A DNA stretch of 64,000 bases. Source: Heritagella_A intestinalis. GTDB lineage: Bacteria > Bacillota > Clostridia > Oscillospirales > Acutalibacteraceae. Below are positions 24,418-33,377 of the stretch, piece after piece. Both the position numbers and the translations under genes were made by a program. The stretch is taken from assembly GCA_904418995.1 (NCBI GenBank), contig CAJFQF010000003.1:286172-350171 (forward strand), read 5' to 3'. The notes beneath the pieces are model-generated. The model saw nothing but the letters and a program-made list of their open reading frames with translations, had not been told where the DNA came from and did no database searches. Position 1 is the stretch's first letter. The number at the start of each line of letters is the position of its first letter.

Positions 24418-25194
24418 TTAGAACTGAAAGACAATATCCCGGTCCTTCAATTTTGCACCGCCGTCAGCGGAAGCCTGGATATGGACGAACTGGGTGTCCA
24501 GCCGAAGATTCCTTCTCAGGTGTACGCCCCCCAAGCTGTCCTCGTGGCCGTACACCACGCTGATTTCATTGGGAGTGCTGTCCTGGGATTTGTAAGCCTG
24601 GAAATAGCCTACACCTTGGTACACGCCCTTCCCTTTGCAGAAATCGCCGAAGCCATCAAAGCCGTAACCGGCAATGCTGGAAGTGGCGGCGGAGTCCAAA
24701 ACGCCGCAGAATGTCCAGCCTTCACCGGACTTTTCGTAGAGGGATAAATTTCTCTCTTGAGGCACGGCATCCCATCCTTCCGCCAAGGAAAATCCGAAAA
24801 CATCCTCGTCAATATGGCGGTCGTCCTGCCACTGGAAGACGGGATAAAAGGAGTACACCTCATCGCCTTCATAGGTTCCCCCGCGAAAGACCACGGTGCT
24901 CACTGAGAAGCTTTCCGAAGGGAGGGAGGCAGTATCGGTAAAGGGGATGCAGTCCTCCGAGGTTTCGGTCTCTATGCTTACAAATGCTTGAGGAGTCTCC
25001 GGAGCCGTTTCCCAAATCACCTGTTTCAGGCTGTCATCCAGACTGTCAATGGTCTCCTGCGGCATCCCGGTTTCCAATAAATAGGCGTCGGCTTCCGGGG
25101 AAGGGGAAACGGCCGGGGCTGGGGAGCAGGCGGTGAGTCCCAGCAGAAGCAGGGCCGTAAAAGCGGCAGCCGCTTTTCGCAGCAATGGTTTCAT
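24418..25194 (-). CDS. Hypothetical lipoprotein
   Basis: A 258-residue protein I cannot assign to a function. It has a lipoprotein signal with lipobox LTAC (Cys23), then a Ser/Pro/Ala spacer and a soluble, acidic, beta-rich domain with several Trp and Tyr residues, ending EISVVYGHEDSLGGVHLRRN and HIQASADGGAKLKDRDIVFQF. I use the ATG at 25194 because GGAGG lies 9 bases upstream; a methionine five codons earlier has no site. It would sit on the outer face of the membrane. Its neighbour upstream is a small membrane protein, 35 bases away. Confidence 0.75.
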   Translation of the reverse strand: MKPLLRKAAAAFTALLLLGLTACSPAPAVSPSPEADAYLLETGMPQETIDSLDDSLKQVIWETAPETPQAFVSIETETSEDCIPFTDTASLPSESFSVSTVVFRGGTYEGDEVYSFYPVFQWQDDRHIDEDVFGFSLAEGWDAVPQERNLSLYEKSGEGWTFCGVLDSAATSSIAGYGFDGFGDFCKGKGVYQGVGYFQAYKSQDSTPNEISVVYGHEDSLGGVHLRRNLRLDTQFVHIQASADGGAKLKDRDIVFQF

Positions 25195-25229
25195 AAGCCA
25201 TTCCTCCATTCTTTCAGAGCGAAAGGAGC

Positions 25230-25412
25230 CTAAGCAGGTCGCTTTGGTTCCTGCATGAAACAGCCGGCAATGACCAGTACCAATCCCAGCCAGGGAGCGC
25301 CGATGCCAACAATCAGGGAGACGATTTCAACATAAACGCCAAACCGCAAAATTCCTCCTAGGATAATCAGAGCAATGCCTAAAAGTTGGATTTGATAAGG
25401 TTTCATTTGCAT
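25230..25412 (-). CDS. Small two-helix membrane protein
   Basis: Sixty residues with two hydrophobic segments (about 9-27 and 31-51, containing LGIALIILGGILRFG and GIGAPWLGLVLVIAGCF) and a short basic tail. The ATG at 25412 follows GGAAGGAGAT at suitable distance. No known family was recognised. It may be co-transcribed with the lipoprotein downstream. Confidence 0.65.
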   Translation of the reverse strand: MQMKPYQIQLLGIALIILGGILRFGVYVEIVSLIVGIGAPWLGLVLVIAGCFMQEPKRPA

Positions 25413-25637
25413 TCACTTTATCTCCTTCCTAAAAGAAATAATAAAATTCCGTCCTTCCGTACATGGGAACCGCCCCCGCTTCTCTTCTATTTCACTTTTA
25501 TTCTATCATATTTTTCCAAAACAAGCTATTCGCGTTTTGTATAATTTTCTGTTTTTTTTCTTCAAAACGCCGTCTAAATAGATAAAATCACAATATTCGC
25601 CGAGAAAAGCACAGTTTCAGAAAATCGAACCCCTTTT

Positions 25638-25679
25638 ACAAAAAACAGGGGAGAGCGGCCCGAAAGCCACTCTCCCCTG
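25638..25679 (-). terminator. Terminator of the threonine-branch operon
   Basis: On the minus strand CAGGGGAGAG (25679-25670) pairs with CTCTCCCCTG (25655-25646) and a run of Ts follows. It lies 19 bases past the lysC stop. The remaining roughly 220 bases up to 25412 are AT-rich and hold no gene that I can see. Confidence 0.88.
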
Positions 25680-25697
25680 ATAAAAGCGATCAACCAA

Positions 25698-26918
25698 TTA
25701 CCGCTTCAAATCCTCGGAAAAGAACTTGCTATGGATGGAGGACACAGCCTTGTCGGCGTCCTCTGCCGCGATGAGCACGGAAATCTTGATTTCGCTGGTG
25801 GAAATCATCTGGATGTTGATGTTGGCCTCGAACATGGCGTCGAACATATCCGCCGCCACGCCGGGATGGCTCTCCATGCCAGCGCCCACAATGGACACCT
25901 TGGCCACGTTTTCATCGTACACCACACCGGAAGCCCCCAGGGCCTCGGCATAGGGATTGAGCATTTCGATAGCTTCCTTCAGATTGTCCTCGCCCACAGT
26001 GAAGCTGATGTCCTTGGTGCCGTTGCGGCCCACAGACTGCAGAATAATATCCACGTTGATGTTCTTGGCTGCCAGCTTGGAGAAGATCTTAAAGGCCAGG
26101 CCGGGACGGTCCGGCACACCCATAATCGAAATACGGGCGATATTTTCGTCCTTTGCTACGCCGCTGATGAGCATCTTTTCCACTTTTGTTTCCTCCTTCA
26201 CGATTGTACCCGGAACTCTGGTAAGGCTGGAGAGCACTTCCAGTTCGATATTGTATTTCTTTGCCATTTCCACAGAGCGGTTGTTGAGCACCTGAGCGCC
26301 CAGCGTTGCCAGCTCCAGCATTTCATCATAGGAGATGGTGGAGAGCTTTTTGGCTCCCGGCACCTTGCGGGGGTCGGCGGTGAACACGCCCTCTACATCG
26401 GTGAAAATCTGGCACAGGTCTGCATGGAGCACCGCTGCAATGGCCACTGCGCTGGTGTCGGAACCGCCGCGGCCCAGGGTGGTCATGTCGTCATAGCGGT
26501 TCAGGCCCTGGAAGCCGGTGACTACCACAATGTTCTTCTTGTCCAGCTCCTTGCGGATGCGGTCAGGAATCACCCGCTTAATGCGGGCGTTGCCATAGGC
26601 GGAGGTGGTGACGAACCCGGCCTGCCAGCCCAGCAGGGAAACCACCGGGAAGCCCATCTTCTCAATGGCCATGGCCAGCAGGGAGGCGGACATCTGCTCG
26701 CCGGCGGTGAGGAGCATATCCATTTCCCGCTTGGAGGCGTCGGGATTGATTTCCTTGGCCTTGGCGATGAGGTCGTCAGTGGTGTCGCCCTGGGCGGAAA
26801 CCACCACTACCAGGTCATTGCCCTCCTTATATTTGCTGGTGACAATGTCAGCTACATTGAAAACCCGCTCTGCGTTGGCCACAGAGGAGCCTCCAAATTT
26901 CTGTACAATCAAACTCAT
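25698..26918 (-). CDS. lysC: Aspartate kinase
   Basis: The 406-residue enzyme starts MSLIVQKFGGSSVANAERV, the kinase signature that binds aspartate and ATP, has the RGGSDTSAVAIAA loop, and ends with two ACT domains (about residues 265-400) that sense lysine and/or threonine. It phosphorylates aspartate, the first step to Lys, Met and Thr. Last gene of the minus-strand unit ACT-hom-thrB-lysC, 20 bases after thrB, with a GAGGGAAAG ribosome site. Length is normal for monofunctional class. Confidence 0.95.
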   Translation of the reverse strand: MSLIVQKFGGSSVANAERVFNVADIVTSKYKEGNDLVVVVSAQGDTTDDLIAKAKEINPDASKREMDMLLTAGEQMSASLLAMAIEKMGFPVVSLLGWQAGFVTTSAYGNARIKRVIPDRIRKELDKKNIVVVTGFQGLNRYDDMTTLGRGGSDTSAVAIAAVLHADLCQIFTDVEGVFTADPRKVPGAKKLSTISYDEMLELATLGAQVLNNRSVEMAKKYNIELEVLSSLTRVPGTIVKEETKVEKMLISGVAKDENIARISIMGVPDRPGLAFKIFSKLAAKNINVDIILQSVGRNGTKDISFTVGEDNLKEAIEMLNPYAEALGASGVVYDENVAKVSIVGAGMESHPGVAADMFDAMFEANINIQMISTSEIKISVLIAAEDADKAVSSIHSKFFSEDLKR

Positions 26919-26938
26919 AACTTCTTTCCCTCACTCTC

Positions 26939-27835
26939 TTACTCAATGACGATTCTGGCGCCCTTGGGGTCGGCCTTGAGAATCTCCGTCTGCCAGCCGT
27001 TGATCCCCTTCTCTTCCAGGTGAGCGGCCATCTGCTGGATAAAGACGTCCGCGTGGTCGGCGTCCACAAAGGCAATAATGGTGGGGCCTGCGCCGCTGAC
27101 GTAGGTTCCCAGGGAGCCCAGTTCGTAGGTCATGCGGAACACCTGGTCGTAGTGGTCGATGAGGCCGCTGCGGTAGGGCTGATGCAGCCGGTCCTGGACA
27201 GCCACCCGCAGGTTCCCCAGGTTCCCGGAGAACAGGGAGGCGGTCATCAGGGCCGAGCGGGACAGGTTGTAAACTGCGTCCGCACGGGAATATTCCTCCG
27301 GCAGCAGGGAGCGGGCCTTCTCGGTTTTCAGCTCGAAGGGGGGGATCAGCACGGCGAACCGGATTTTTTCAGACACCGGCACGCTGACGCTGTACACCCG
27401 CTTGCCCTCAATGGCGGAGGTCACCAGGCCGCCGGCAATGGCCGGGGAGGTGTTGTCCGGGTGGCCTTCGATTTGGGCCGCCAAATTGATAAGGTCCTGC
27501 TGGGAAAGGGGGTTGCCCAGCATCCGGTTGGCCCCCAGAATCCCTGCCACAATACAGGCGGAGCTGCTTCCCAGGCCTCGGGCCATGGGAATGTTGTTTT
27601 CCTGGAGAATCCGCAGGCCCGGCAGCTTGTGGCCGCAGGTCTCATAGAGATAGTTGGCCGCCCAGAAAATCAGGTTGGAGGTGTCGGTGGGAATCTGGGT
27701 GCCGTCAGTGGAGGAGATGTCCACGTCGTCCCATTCCTCCATCCACACCCGGTTATACTTGTTCAGCGCAATGCCCAGGGCGTCGAAGCCGGAGCCCAGG
27801 TTGGCGCTGGTGGCGGGTACTTCTATGCGTATCAT
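26939..27835 (-). CDS. thrB: Homoserine kinase
   Basis: A 298-residue GHMP kinase. It has the N-terminal VPATSANLGSGFDALG substrate motif, the ATP-binding loop ARGLGSSSACIVAG and the C-terminal SGAGPTIIAFV motif. It makes O-phosphohomoserine for threonine synthesis (or methionine in some species). Position between hom and lysC agrees. No threonine synthase is present in the window. Confidence 0.95.
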   Translation of the reverse strand: MIRIEVPATSANLGSGFDALGIALNKYNRVWMEEWDDVDISSTDGTQIPTDTSNLIFWAANYLYETCGHKLPGLRILQENNIPMARGLGSSSACIVAGILGANRMLGNPLSQQDLINLAAQIEGHPDNTSPAIAGGLVTSAIEGKRVYSVSVPVSEKIRFAVLIPPFELKTEKARSLLPEEYSRADAVYNLSRSALMTASLFSGNLGNLRVAVQDRLHQPYRSGLIDHYDQVFRMTYELGSLGTYVSGAGPTIIAFVDADHADVFIQQMAAHLEEKGINGWQTEILKADPKGARIVIE

Positions 27836-27877
27836 CTTTCATCAACATCCTATTCTATATGGTTTGCGGAGGTTCCG

Positions 27878-29122
27878 TTAAAAGTCAGCAACCCGGATGG
27901 TGGCGTCAATAGTCACGCCCATGCCGGCCAGCTGCTGGAGCTTTTCCCGAATCTCCCGCTCTTTCATTTCCTTGGTGACGAAGGCCAGTTCATTGCGGGG
28001 GGCGTTCTTTCTGGAGAGCTGCTGAACGCCGCCGAAAAGGGCGTCCGCCGTGCCCAGAGCCATTGTGGCGTTTTCCGCCGTGGCCCGCACATACATGGGA
28101 ACGGTATCCTCCAGATAATCCTCCACATACTCCGGAGAACCGTCCTCCCAGAAGAGGTATTTCCGGGCTTTCAGGTGCTTGACGCAGTCGATAACGTCGG
28201 CCACTACCGCGCTGGCAGTGGGGAGCTTGCCTGCGCCCTTGCCGTAGAACACCACATCGCCGGTAGCGTCGCCCCGGACCAGAATGCCGTTGAACACGTC
28301 GTCCACATTGGCCAGCTGGCTGTCCCGGTCAATGAACATGGGGCAGCAGATAATCTGCAGCTTGCCGCTGTCCAGCTTTTTCACCTTGCCGATGAGTTTG
28401 ACTACGCCGCCCCAGCTTTCCGCGTACTCCACATCCGCCAGCTTCAGCCCGCGGATGCCCTCGGTATGTACCTGCTCGGGATACACATGGCGGCCAAAGG
28501 CCAGGGACGCCAGGATGCAGATTTTCCGACAGGCGTCCGGGCCGTCAATGTCCGCAGAGGGGTCCCGCTCGGCGTAGCCCAGCTTCTGGGCCAGGGCCAG
28601 GGCAGTGTCGAAGTCCATCTGGTCGCGAATCATCTTGGTGAGGATGAAGTTGGTGGTGCCGTTGAGGATGCCGGCAATGCCGATGACCTCGTTGGCAGCC
28701 AGGCACTGGCTGATGGGCCGGATAATGGGGATGCCGCCGCCCACGCTGGCCTCAAAGAGGAAATTCAGGTTGTTCTTCTGGGCAATGGCCAGCAGCTCAG
28801 CCCCCTTGGCCGCCACCAGCTCTTTGTTGGAAGTGACCACGCTCTTGCCGTTTTCCAGGCAGGCCTTCACATAATCAAAGGCCGGGTGCAGGCCGCCCAT
28901 GACCTCCACCACAATCCGGATATCCGGGTCGTTGAGGATGGTATTGAAGTCCTTGATAAACCGGCCGGCAAAGGGGCTGTCCGGGAAGTCCCGCAGGTCC
29001 AGGATGTATTTGATATGGATTTCTTCCTTGGCGCGCCGGGCAATACTCTCCGCGTGCTCCCGCAGGACCTCGCCCACGCCGGAACCCACAACGCCAAAGC
29101 CCATAATTGCGATTTCTACCAT
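27878..29122 (-). CDS. hom: Homoserine dehydrogenase with ACT domain
   Basis: A 414-residue enzyme with the NAD(P) Rossmann motif IMGFGVVGSGVGE at the N-terminus, the catalytic segment LGYAERDPSADIDGPDACRK with the Asp/Lys pair, and a C-terminal ACT domain (about 335-410) for threonine feedback. I place the start at the ATG of 29122 because AAGAGGTG lies just upstream; an ATG seven codons earlier is possible. It reduces aspartate semialdehyde to homoserine. Confidence 0.94.
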   Translation of the reverse strand: MVEIAIMGFGVVGSGVGEVLREHAESIARRAKEEIHIKYILDLRDFPDSPFAGRFIKDFNTILNDPDIRIVVEVMGGLHPAFDYVKACLENGKSVVTSNKELVAAKGAELLAIAQKNNLNFLFEASVGGGIPIIRPISQCLAANEVIGIAGILNGTTNFILTKMIRDQMDFDTALALAQKLGYAERDPSADIDGPDACRKICILASLAFGRHVYPEQVHTEGIRGLKLADVEYAESWGGVVKLIGKVKKLDSGKLQIICCPMFIDRDSQLANVDDVFNGILVRGDATGDVVFYGKGAGKLPTASAVVADVIDCVKHLKARKYLFWEDGSPEYVEDYLEDTVPMYVRATAENATMALGTADALFGGVQQLSRKNAPRNELAFVTKEMKEREIREKLQQLAGMGVTIDATIRVADF

Positions 29123-29163
29123 GTTGTCACACCTCTTCTTCATAACACTGCTCTCTGAATGGA

Positions 29164-29604
29164 TTATTCATCAGATATGCTGTCAATACTCAAAACGCCT
29201 TCCACCTGCCGCAGCTGTTCCAGCAGCTCTTCCACCGAGGAATCCAGATGATCCACCCGGGCGGAAATGGAGATCAGGGCCCGGCCGTTTACCGGGATAT
29301 TCTGGTTGATGGTGAGGATGTTGGCCCCTTTGGCATATACCGCCGAAACCAGGGACATGAGCACCCCGGGCCGGTCCAGCAGCATGGCCTGTACGGTAAT
29401 CATGTGGTTGCTCAGCTTCCGGTTGTAAGGGTACACCGCGTCCTTATATTTATAGAAAACACTGCGGGAGATGCCCGCCATGCGCACGGCCTCCGATGTG
29501 CTGGAGGCTTCCCCGTCCAACAGGTACTGTTTGGCCTGGATGACCTTGGTAAACACCTCCGGCAGCACGTCCTGCTCCACCAAAAGATAGGCTGTATTCT
29601 TCAT
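29164..29604 (-). CDS. ACT-domain protein (UPF0735/PheB type)
   Basis: A 146-residue protein with an N-terminal helix-turn-helix-like part (EAVRMAGISRSVFYKYKDAVYPY) and a C-terminal ACT domain with LLDRPGVLMSLVSAVYAKGANILTINQNIP. UPF0735 proteins are thought to be amino-acid-responsive regulators and frequently precede hom in Firmicutes. It is the first gene of the operon, 41 bases upstream of hom, with its own promoter. The sensed amino acid is not known. Confidence 0.88.
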   Translation of the reverse strand: MKNTAYLLVEQDVLPEVFTKVIQAKQYLLDGEASSTSEAVRMAGISRSVFYKYKDAVYPYNRKLSNHMITVQAMLLDRPGVLMSLVSAVYAKGANILTINQNIPVNGRALISISARVDHLDSSVEELLEQLRQVEGVLSIDSISDE

Positions 29605-29643
29605 TGTTCACCACCTGCATACGATTGTATTTCAGCAAAAAAC

Positions 29644-29672
29644 AGTTTATCACAATAAACCGCGCTTTTCAA
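29644..29672 (-). promoter_or_regulatory. Promoter of the ACT-hom-thrB-lysC operon
   Basis: Minus-strand TTGAAA (29672-29667), 17-base spacer, TAAACT (29649-29644), about 40 bases from the first start codon. I see no T-box or riboswitch in the short leader. Confidence 0.55.
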
Positions 29673-29787
29673 TAGGGAAATGGGCTTTTTTTCAAAAATT
29701 TTACCGGCGAACGATAGTTCTTTGCCCTAAACTTTCTCTTTTTTACAAAATCGAGCAAAAAGACAAGGAGGTTTTTGGCCCCTTCCC

Positions 29788-29816
29788 TTGTTTCCCGGCG
29801 GTACGGGTGATATACT
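29788..29816 (+). promoter_or_regulatory. Promoter of nagA
   Basis: TTGTTT (29788-29793), 17-base spacer, TATACT (29811-29816), 37 bases upstream of the nagA start. Confidence 0.6.
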
Positions 29817-29852
29817 ATAAGTACCAAATTCTCACACAGGAGGCATCTTGCC

Positions 29853-30983
29853 ATGCTTATTAAAAACGCAGCAGTCCTGGATGAAAGCTTTCGCCTTTCC
29901 CAAAAAGAAATTCTGATCCGCGACGGCAAAATCGCCGCCGTAGGCGTGGGCCTGCCCCAAGACGGGGAAGAGGTCTTTGACGCCGCTGGGCTCACCGCCG
30001 TACCCGGTTTTGTGGACGTCCACATTCACGGCTGTGACGGGGAGGACGCCAGCGACGGCACCGTAGAGGCCATCCGCACCATGGGCCGCTTTTTGCTCCG
30101 TCACGGGGTGACTTCTTTCTGCCCCACCACCATGACCCTGCCGGAGGAGCGCATTGCCCGCACCCTGGCTTCTGCCCGCACCTGCATGGATCAGCCGGAA
30201 GAGGGCTGCTCCCGGGTGCTGGGTGTCCACTTGGAAGGCCCCTATATTGCCATGAGCAAAAAGGGCGCTCAAAAGGCCGAGTATGTGCGCCCTGCGGATT
30301 TTGAGGAGTTCAAGCGGCTGTATGACGGCTGCGGCGGCATTGTCCGCCTGGTGGTTATCGCACCGGAGACCCCCGGCGCCGACGAATTCATTCAGAAGGC
30401 CAGCCAGCTCTGCACCGTCTCCATTGCCCACACTGACGCCGACTACGACCAGGCCAAGCACGGCTTTGACATGGGCATCACCCACGCCACCCACCTCTAC
30501 AACGCCATGAGCGGCCTGACCCATCGGGCTCCCGGCGTAGTGGGCGCTGTGTTTGACGATGACCGGGTCTGTGCGGAAATCATCTGCGACGGCTTCCACA
30601 TCCACCCGGCAGTGGTGCGCACCACCTTCCGGTTGCTGGGCGACCGGATTATGGCCATCAGCGACGCCATGCGGGCCACCGGCCTGCCGGACGGGGAGTC
30701 CGAGCTGGGCGGCCAGACCGTGTATGTCCGGGACGGCAAAGCCTGTCTCAAGGACGGCACCATCGCCGGTTCCACCACCAACCTCCATCAGGAATTGAAG
30801 AACCTGGTTTCCTGGGGCGTGCCCTTTGAGCAGGCGGCCAAGAGCGTTTCCTATCTCCCGGCCCGGAGCGTCCACGCCGACGACCAGGTGGGCAGCATCG
30901 CCACCGGCAAGCTGGCGGACATCGTCCTGCTGGACAGCGAATTGAATATCGTGAAAGTCATGCAGGACGGCAAGTTCTGCTAA
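29853..30983 (+). CDS. nagA: N-acetylglucosamine-6-phosphate deacetylase
   Basis: The 376-residue amidohydrolase shows the metal-binding HIHG motif (about residue 59), the HLEGPYIA motif with the metal-ligand Glu, HATHLYNAM and the catalytic aspartate in MAISDAMRATG. It removes acetate from GlcNAc-6-P in the cytoplasm. The ATG follows AGGAGGC. It stands alone here; the deaminase nagB is 8 kb away on the same strand. Ends at a symmetrical terminator. Confidence 0.95.
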   Translation: MLIKNAAVLDESFRLSQKEILIRDGKIAAVGVGLPQDGEEVFDAAGLTAVPGFVDVHIHGCDGEDASDGTVEAIRTMGRFLLRHGVTSFCPTTMTLPEERIARTLASARTCMDQPEEGCSRVLGVHLEGPYIAMSKKGAQKAEYVRPADFEEFKRLYDGCGGIVRLVVIAPETPGADEFIQKASQLCTVSIAHTDADYDQAKHGFDMGITHATHLYNAMSGLTHRAPGVVGAVFDDDRVCAEIICDGFHIHPAVVRTTFRLLGDRIMAISDAMRATGLPDGESELGGQTVYVRDGKACLKDGTIAGSTTNLHQELKNLVSWGVPFEQAAKSVSYLPARSVHADDQVGSIATGKLADIVLLDSELNIVKVMQDGKFC

Positions 30984-30996
30984 CCCCATGACACAG

Positions 30997-31028
30997 AAAC
31001 GGCCCGCCTTTTCAGGCAGGCCGTTTTT
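30997..31028 (+). terminator. Bidirectional terminator nagA / amidase
   Basis: AAACGGCC-CGCC (from 30997) pairs with GGCAGGCCGTTT ending at 31026, with Ts on the plus side and a shorter T-run on the minus side. It separates two convergent genes. Confidence 0.85.
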
Positions 31029-31036
31029 GATGAAAT

Positions 31037-31918
31037 TTAGCGCCGGCCTTCCTTCCGGATAAAGGGCTCCTGCACCCTTTCGTCCAGGAGAAGGCCATAT
31101 TTTTTGGGCCGGCGGAAGGCGTTGCCGTGGACTTCTGTCCGGCGGTATTCCCGGAGCCGGTCCATGTCAAAGGAAGCCAGATAGATTCCCTCTTCGCCGC
31201 CGGCCTCCAAAATGCAGGTGTCCCGGGAAACCGGCAGCTCCGGCACATAGGCCACCCCGTCAAAGGCGTTGGAATGGCCGTTGCAGTCCGGCACGCTGGA
31301 AGGGTAGTTGCAGGTGGCAATGCCCACCATATTTTCATAGGCCCGGGCACGAAGCTGGGAGAGGCGGTTGATTTCCATAGGGCAAGCATTGGGCACCAGG
31401 ATGATTTCGGCCCCTTGGAGCATGAGAATTCGGGCGCTTTCGGGGAACTCCCGGTCAAAGCAGATCATCGCCCCCACCTTTACAGGCCCCATGGCCGTGT
31501 CCAGCTCTGTTGTATAGAAATCCTCCCCGGGAGTCAAGGCCCATTCCGCGCCGAAATCGCAGGTGTGGACTTTGGCATAGGTGAAGGCCCGGTTCCCCCG
31601 GCGGTCCAGGAGCACCAACGTGTTTCTGGGGCCGCCGTTCCATTTTTCCAGAAGAGTAATGCCGATGGCCATGTCCAGCTTCCGGGCCAGGGCGGCGAAG
31701 GCTTCCACAAATTCTCCGTCAGCGGGAATGGCCTCTGCGGTCCATTCTGGGGCGGGACGGTCGTAAATTTGGTAGCCGCAGCTCCACATTTCCGGGAATA
31801 GGGCAATATCCGCCCCCATGGCCTTGGCTTTCCGGCAGGCCGAGAGGCCTTTTTCCAAATTTTCCTCTAAGCGATTTTCGGGGGCGATTTGTAATAGGGC
31901 AATGTGCAGACAGTTCAT
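31037..31918 (-). CDS. Carbon-nitrogen hydrolase (nitrilase superfamily)
   Basis: The 293-residue protein has the Glu-Lys-Cys triad in LFPEMWSCGY (Glu), TYAKVHTCDFG (Lys) and MICFDREFPESAR (Cys). The family hydrolyses amides or nitriles; this branch resembles N-carbamoylputrescine or omega-amidase type enzymes, but the specific substrate cannot be read. Cytoplasmic, length typical. It lies 34 bases after the DUF4129 gene on the same strand, so may belong to that transcript. Confidence 0.88.
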   Translation of the reverse strand: MNCLHIALLQIAPENRLEENLEKGLSACRKAKAMGADIALFPEMWSCGYQIYDRPAPEWTAEAIPADGEFVEAFAALARKLDMAIGITLLEKWNGGPRNTLVLLDRRGNRAFTYAKVHTCDFGAEWALTPGEDFYTTELDTAMGPVKVGAMICFDREFPESARILMLQGAEIILVPNACPMEINRLSQLRARAYENMVGIATCNYPSSVPDCNGHSNAFDGVAYVPELPVSRDTCILEAGGEEGIYLASFDMDRLREYRRTEVHGNAFRRPKKYGLLLDERVQEPFIRKEGRR

Positions 31919-31952
31919 AGGGTCTCCTTTTGTTTTCCAGAAATAGGTTTTC

Positions 31953-33377
31953 TCATATGTAAGATTGCTTTTCCGCAGACTGCGGCATCAGCTTTTCCAG
32001 CTCCTCCAACAGGGATTGCAGTTCCCCAAGGGGCAGCTCTTCGGATTTTTCCCCATACCGCACCCGGTTGTAGGCGGGGGTCACGGGGTTGGCAAAGGAT
32101 TCCCCAAGAGCAGGGGAGAGCTTTTGGGAGAGCTCCAACGGCGTATCCCCAGGGGAAACCGATAGCCCCCGGAGTTTAGCACCTTCCAACGCCAGGCCGT
32201 ACCCAAAGCGGAATTTTTCCGAGCCGTCGGGCATCTGGCGAAATTGACGGCGGGCCTTTTTCCACTGGCGCAGCCGCTGCCGGCGGGTCAGGTCTTTGGG
32301 CGGTTCCGCCAGAGCCGGGGCGATGCGGATATCCTCGTCCACATAGTATTCGCTTTCTATTTTTTCAGGGTCAACTTTTGATTTCCGGAACAACAGGGAT
32401 TCCAGCCAGCGGAGCAGCTGGCGGAGCCATTCCAGCACGGCATGGCCCAAACGGCGCAGCAGAGCCCGGCCGCCTTTGGTAATGAAAATAACCGCCAGCA
32501 CCAAGACCAAGATTCCCAGCAATAGAATGCTGACATTCCAAATACCGCTTGCGCTTTCATCCAGAAGGGTAGACATGATTGGAGTGTTAGTTTCTTCCCA
32601 GGGCTCTGAAGAAGTAGCAAAAAAGGAGGACAGCCAGCCGAAAAACCAGGAGATGCCTTGCCAAATCAGAGAGAGGATTCCCCATCCCACCTGGGCTAGA
32701 GGGCCGGCGAACAGCGCCAGTATTAAAATTCCCACCAGCACCAGGGCCAGCAGACGGATATTATACCGGCGGATGCGCTCCGGTAGCTGGGAGAAGCTGT
32801 GGCCCCGGCGCTCCATCAGGCGGTCCAGGTTTCCCTGATTCAAGGAAAGGCCGTAGCCCGAAGCCATCAGCAGCAGGCACACTACATAGGGCACCGTGGG
32901 AAAGGTAGTCTGGTGGAAAAGATATACCGCCAGGGCGCAGAAGGAAAACACCAGATATGCCAGATAAAAATTCCGGTGCAGCACTTGGTCATAGGCTTTG
33001 GCATGTGACAGCACCCCCAGCATCCAGGGCAGCAGCAGAAAGGCCCCCAACAAAAGAGCGTCCAGCAAAGGCAAGTGCAGGGAGAAAAAAACCACCAGAG
33101 CGCCTGCCGCTCCAGGAAGCAGGCCCGCTATCCAGGAGACGAGGCTCCACATCCATCGAGGGCCTCGATAGCATTTGGAAAAGAGGACAGCAGCGCCCAA
33201 CCCCAAAAAGCACAGGGCGCTGCAAGTTGCTTGGAGAGGCAGGGCCCAAGATTCCGGCAATTCCAGCAGTAACAGGCCGGCGGGCAAAAAGGGGAAGCAC
33301 AGCAGGCTGCGGCCAAATATAGCGAACAGGCGCACGGCTTGCAGCAGCAGGATAGGCTTGGTTTTACCAGTGCTCAT
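31953..33377 (-). CDS. Multipass membrane protein with C-terminal DUF4129-like domain
   Basis: A 474-residue protein with about nine hydrophobic segments in the first 300 residues, one further helix near 295-315, and a charged cytoplasmic tail whose end (TPAYNRVRYGE) matches DUF4129. In the common MoxR-DUF58 clusters the third gene usually carries a transglutaminase core between the membrane part and DUF4129. I see none here. The ATG at 33377 overlaps the stop of the DUF58 gene (ATGA). Function unknown. Confidence 0.7.
   Translation of the reverse strand: MSTGKTKPILLLQAVRLFAIFGRSLLCFPFLPAGLLLLELPESWALPLQATCSALCFLGLGAAVLFSKCYRGPRWMWSLVSWIAGLLPGAAGALVVFFSLHLPLLDALLLGAFLLLPWMLGVLSHAKAYDQVLHRNFYLAYLVFSFCALAVYLFHQTTFPTVPYVVCLLLMASGYGLSLNQGNLDRLMERRGHSFSQLPERIRRYNIRLLALVLVGILILALFAGPLAQVGWGILSLIWQGISWFFGWLSSFFATSSEPWEETNTPIMSTLLDESASGIWNVSILLLGILVLVLAVIFITKGGRALLRRLGHAVLEWLRQLLRWLESLLFRKSKVDPEKIESEYYVDEDIRIAPALAEPPKDLTRRQRLRQWKKARRQFRQMPDGSEKFRFGYGLALEGAKLRGLSVSPGDTPLELSQKLSPALGESFANPVTPAYNRVRYGEKSEELPLGELQSLLEELEKLMPQSAEKQSYI

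Noticed and set aside
27020..29158. A 712-codon open frame antisense to thrB and hom
   Set aside because: Antisense to two enzymes with intact catalytic motifs; composition (His/Gly/Val/Gln-rich) is that of a shadow frame.
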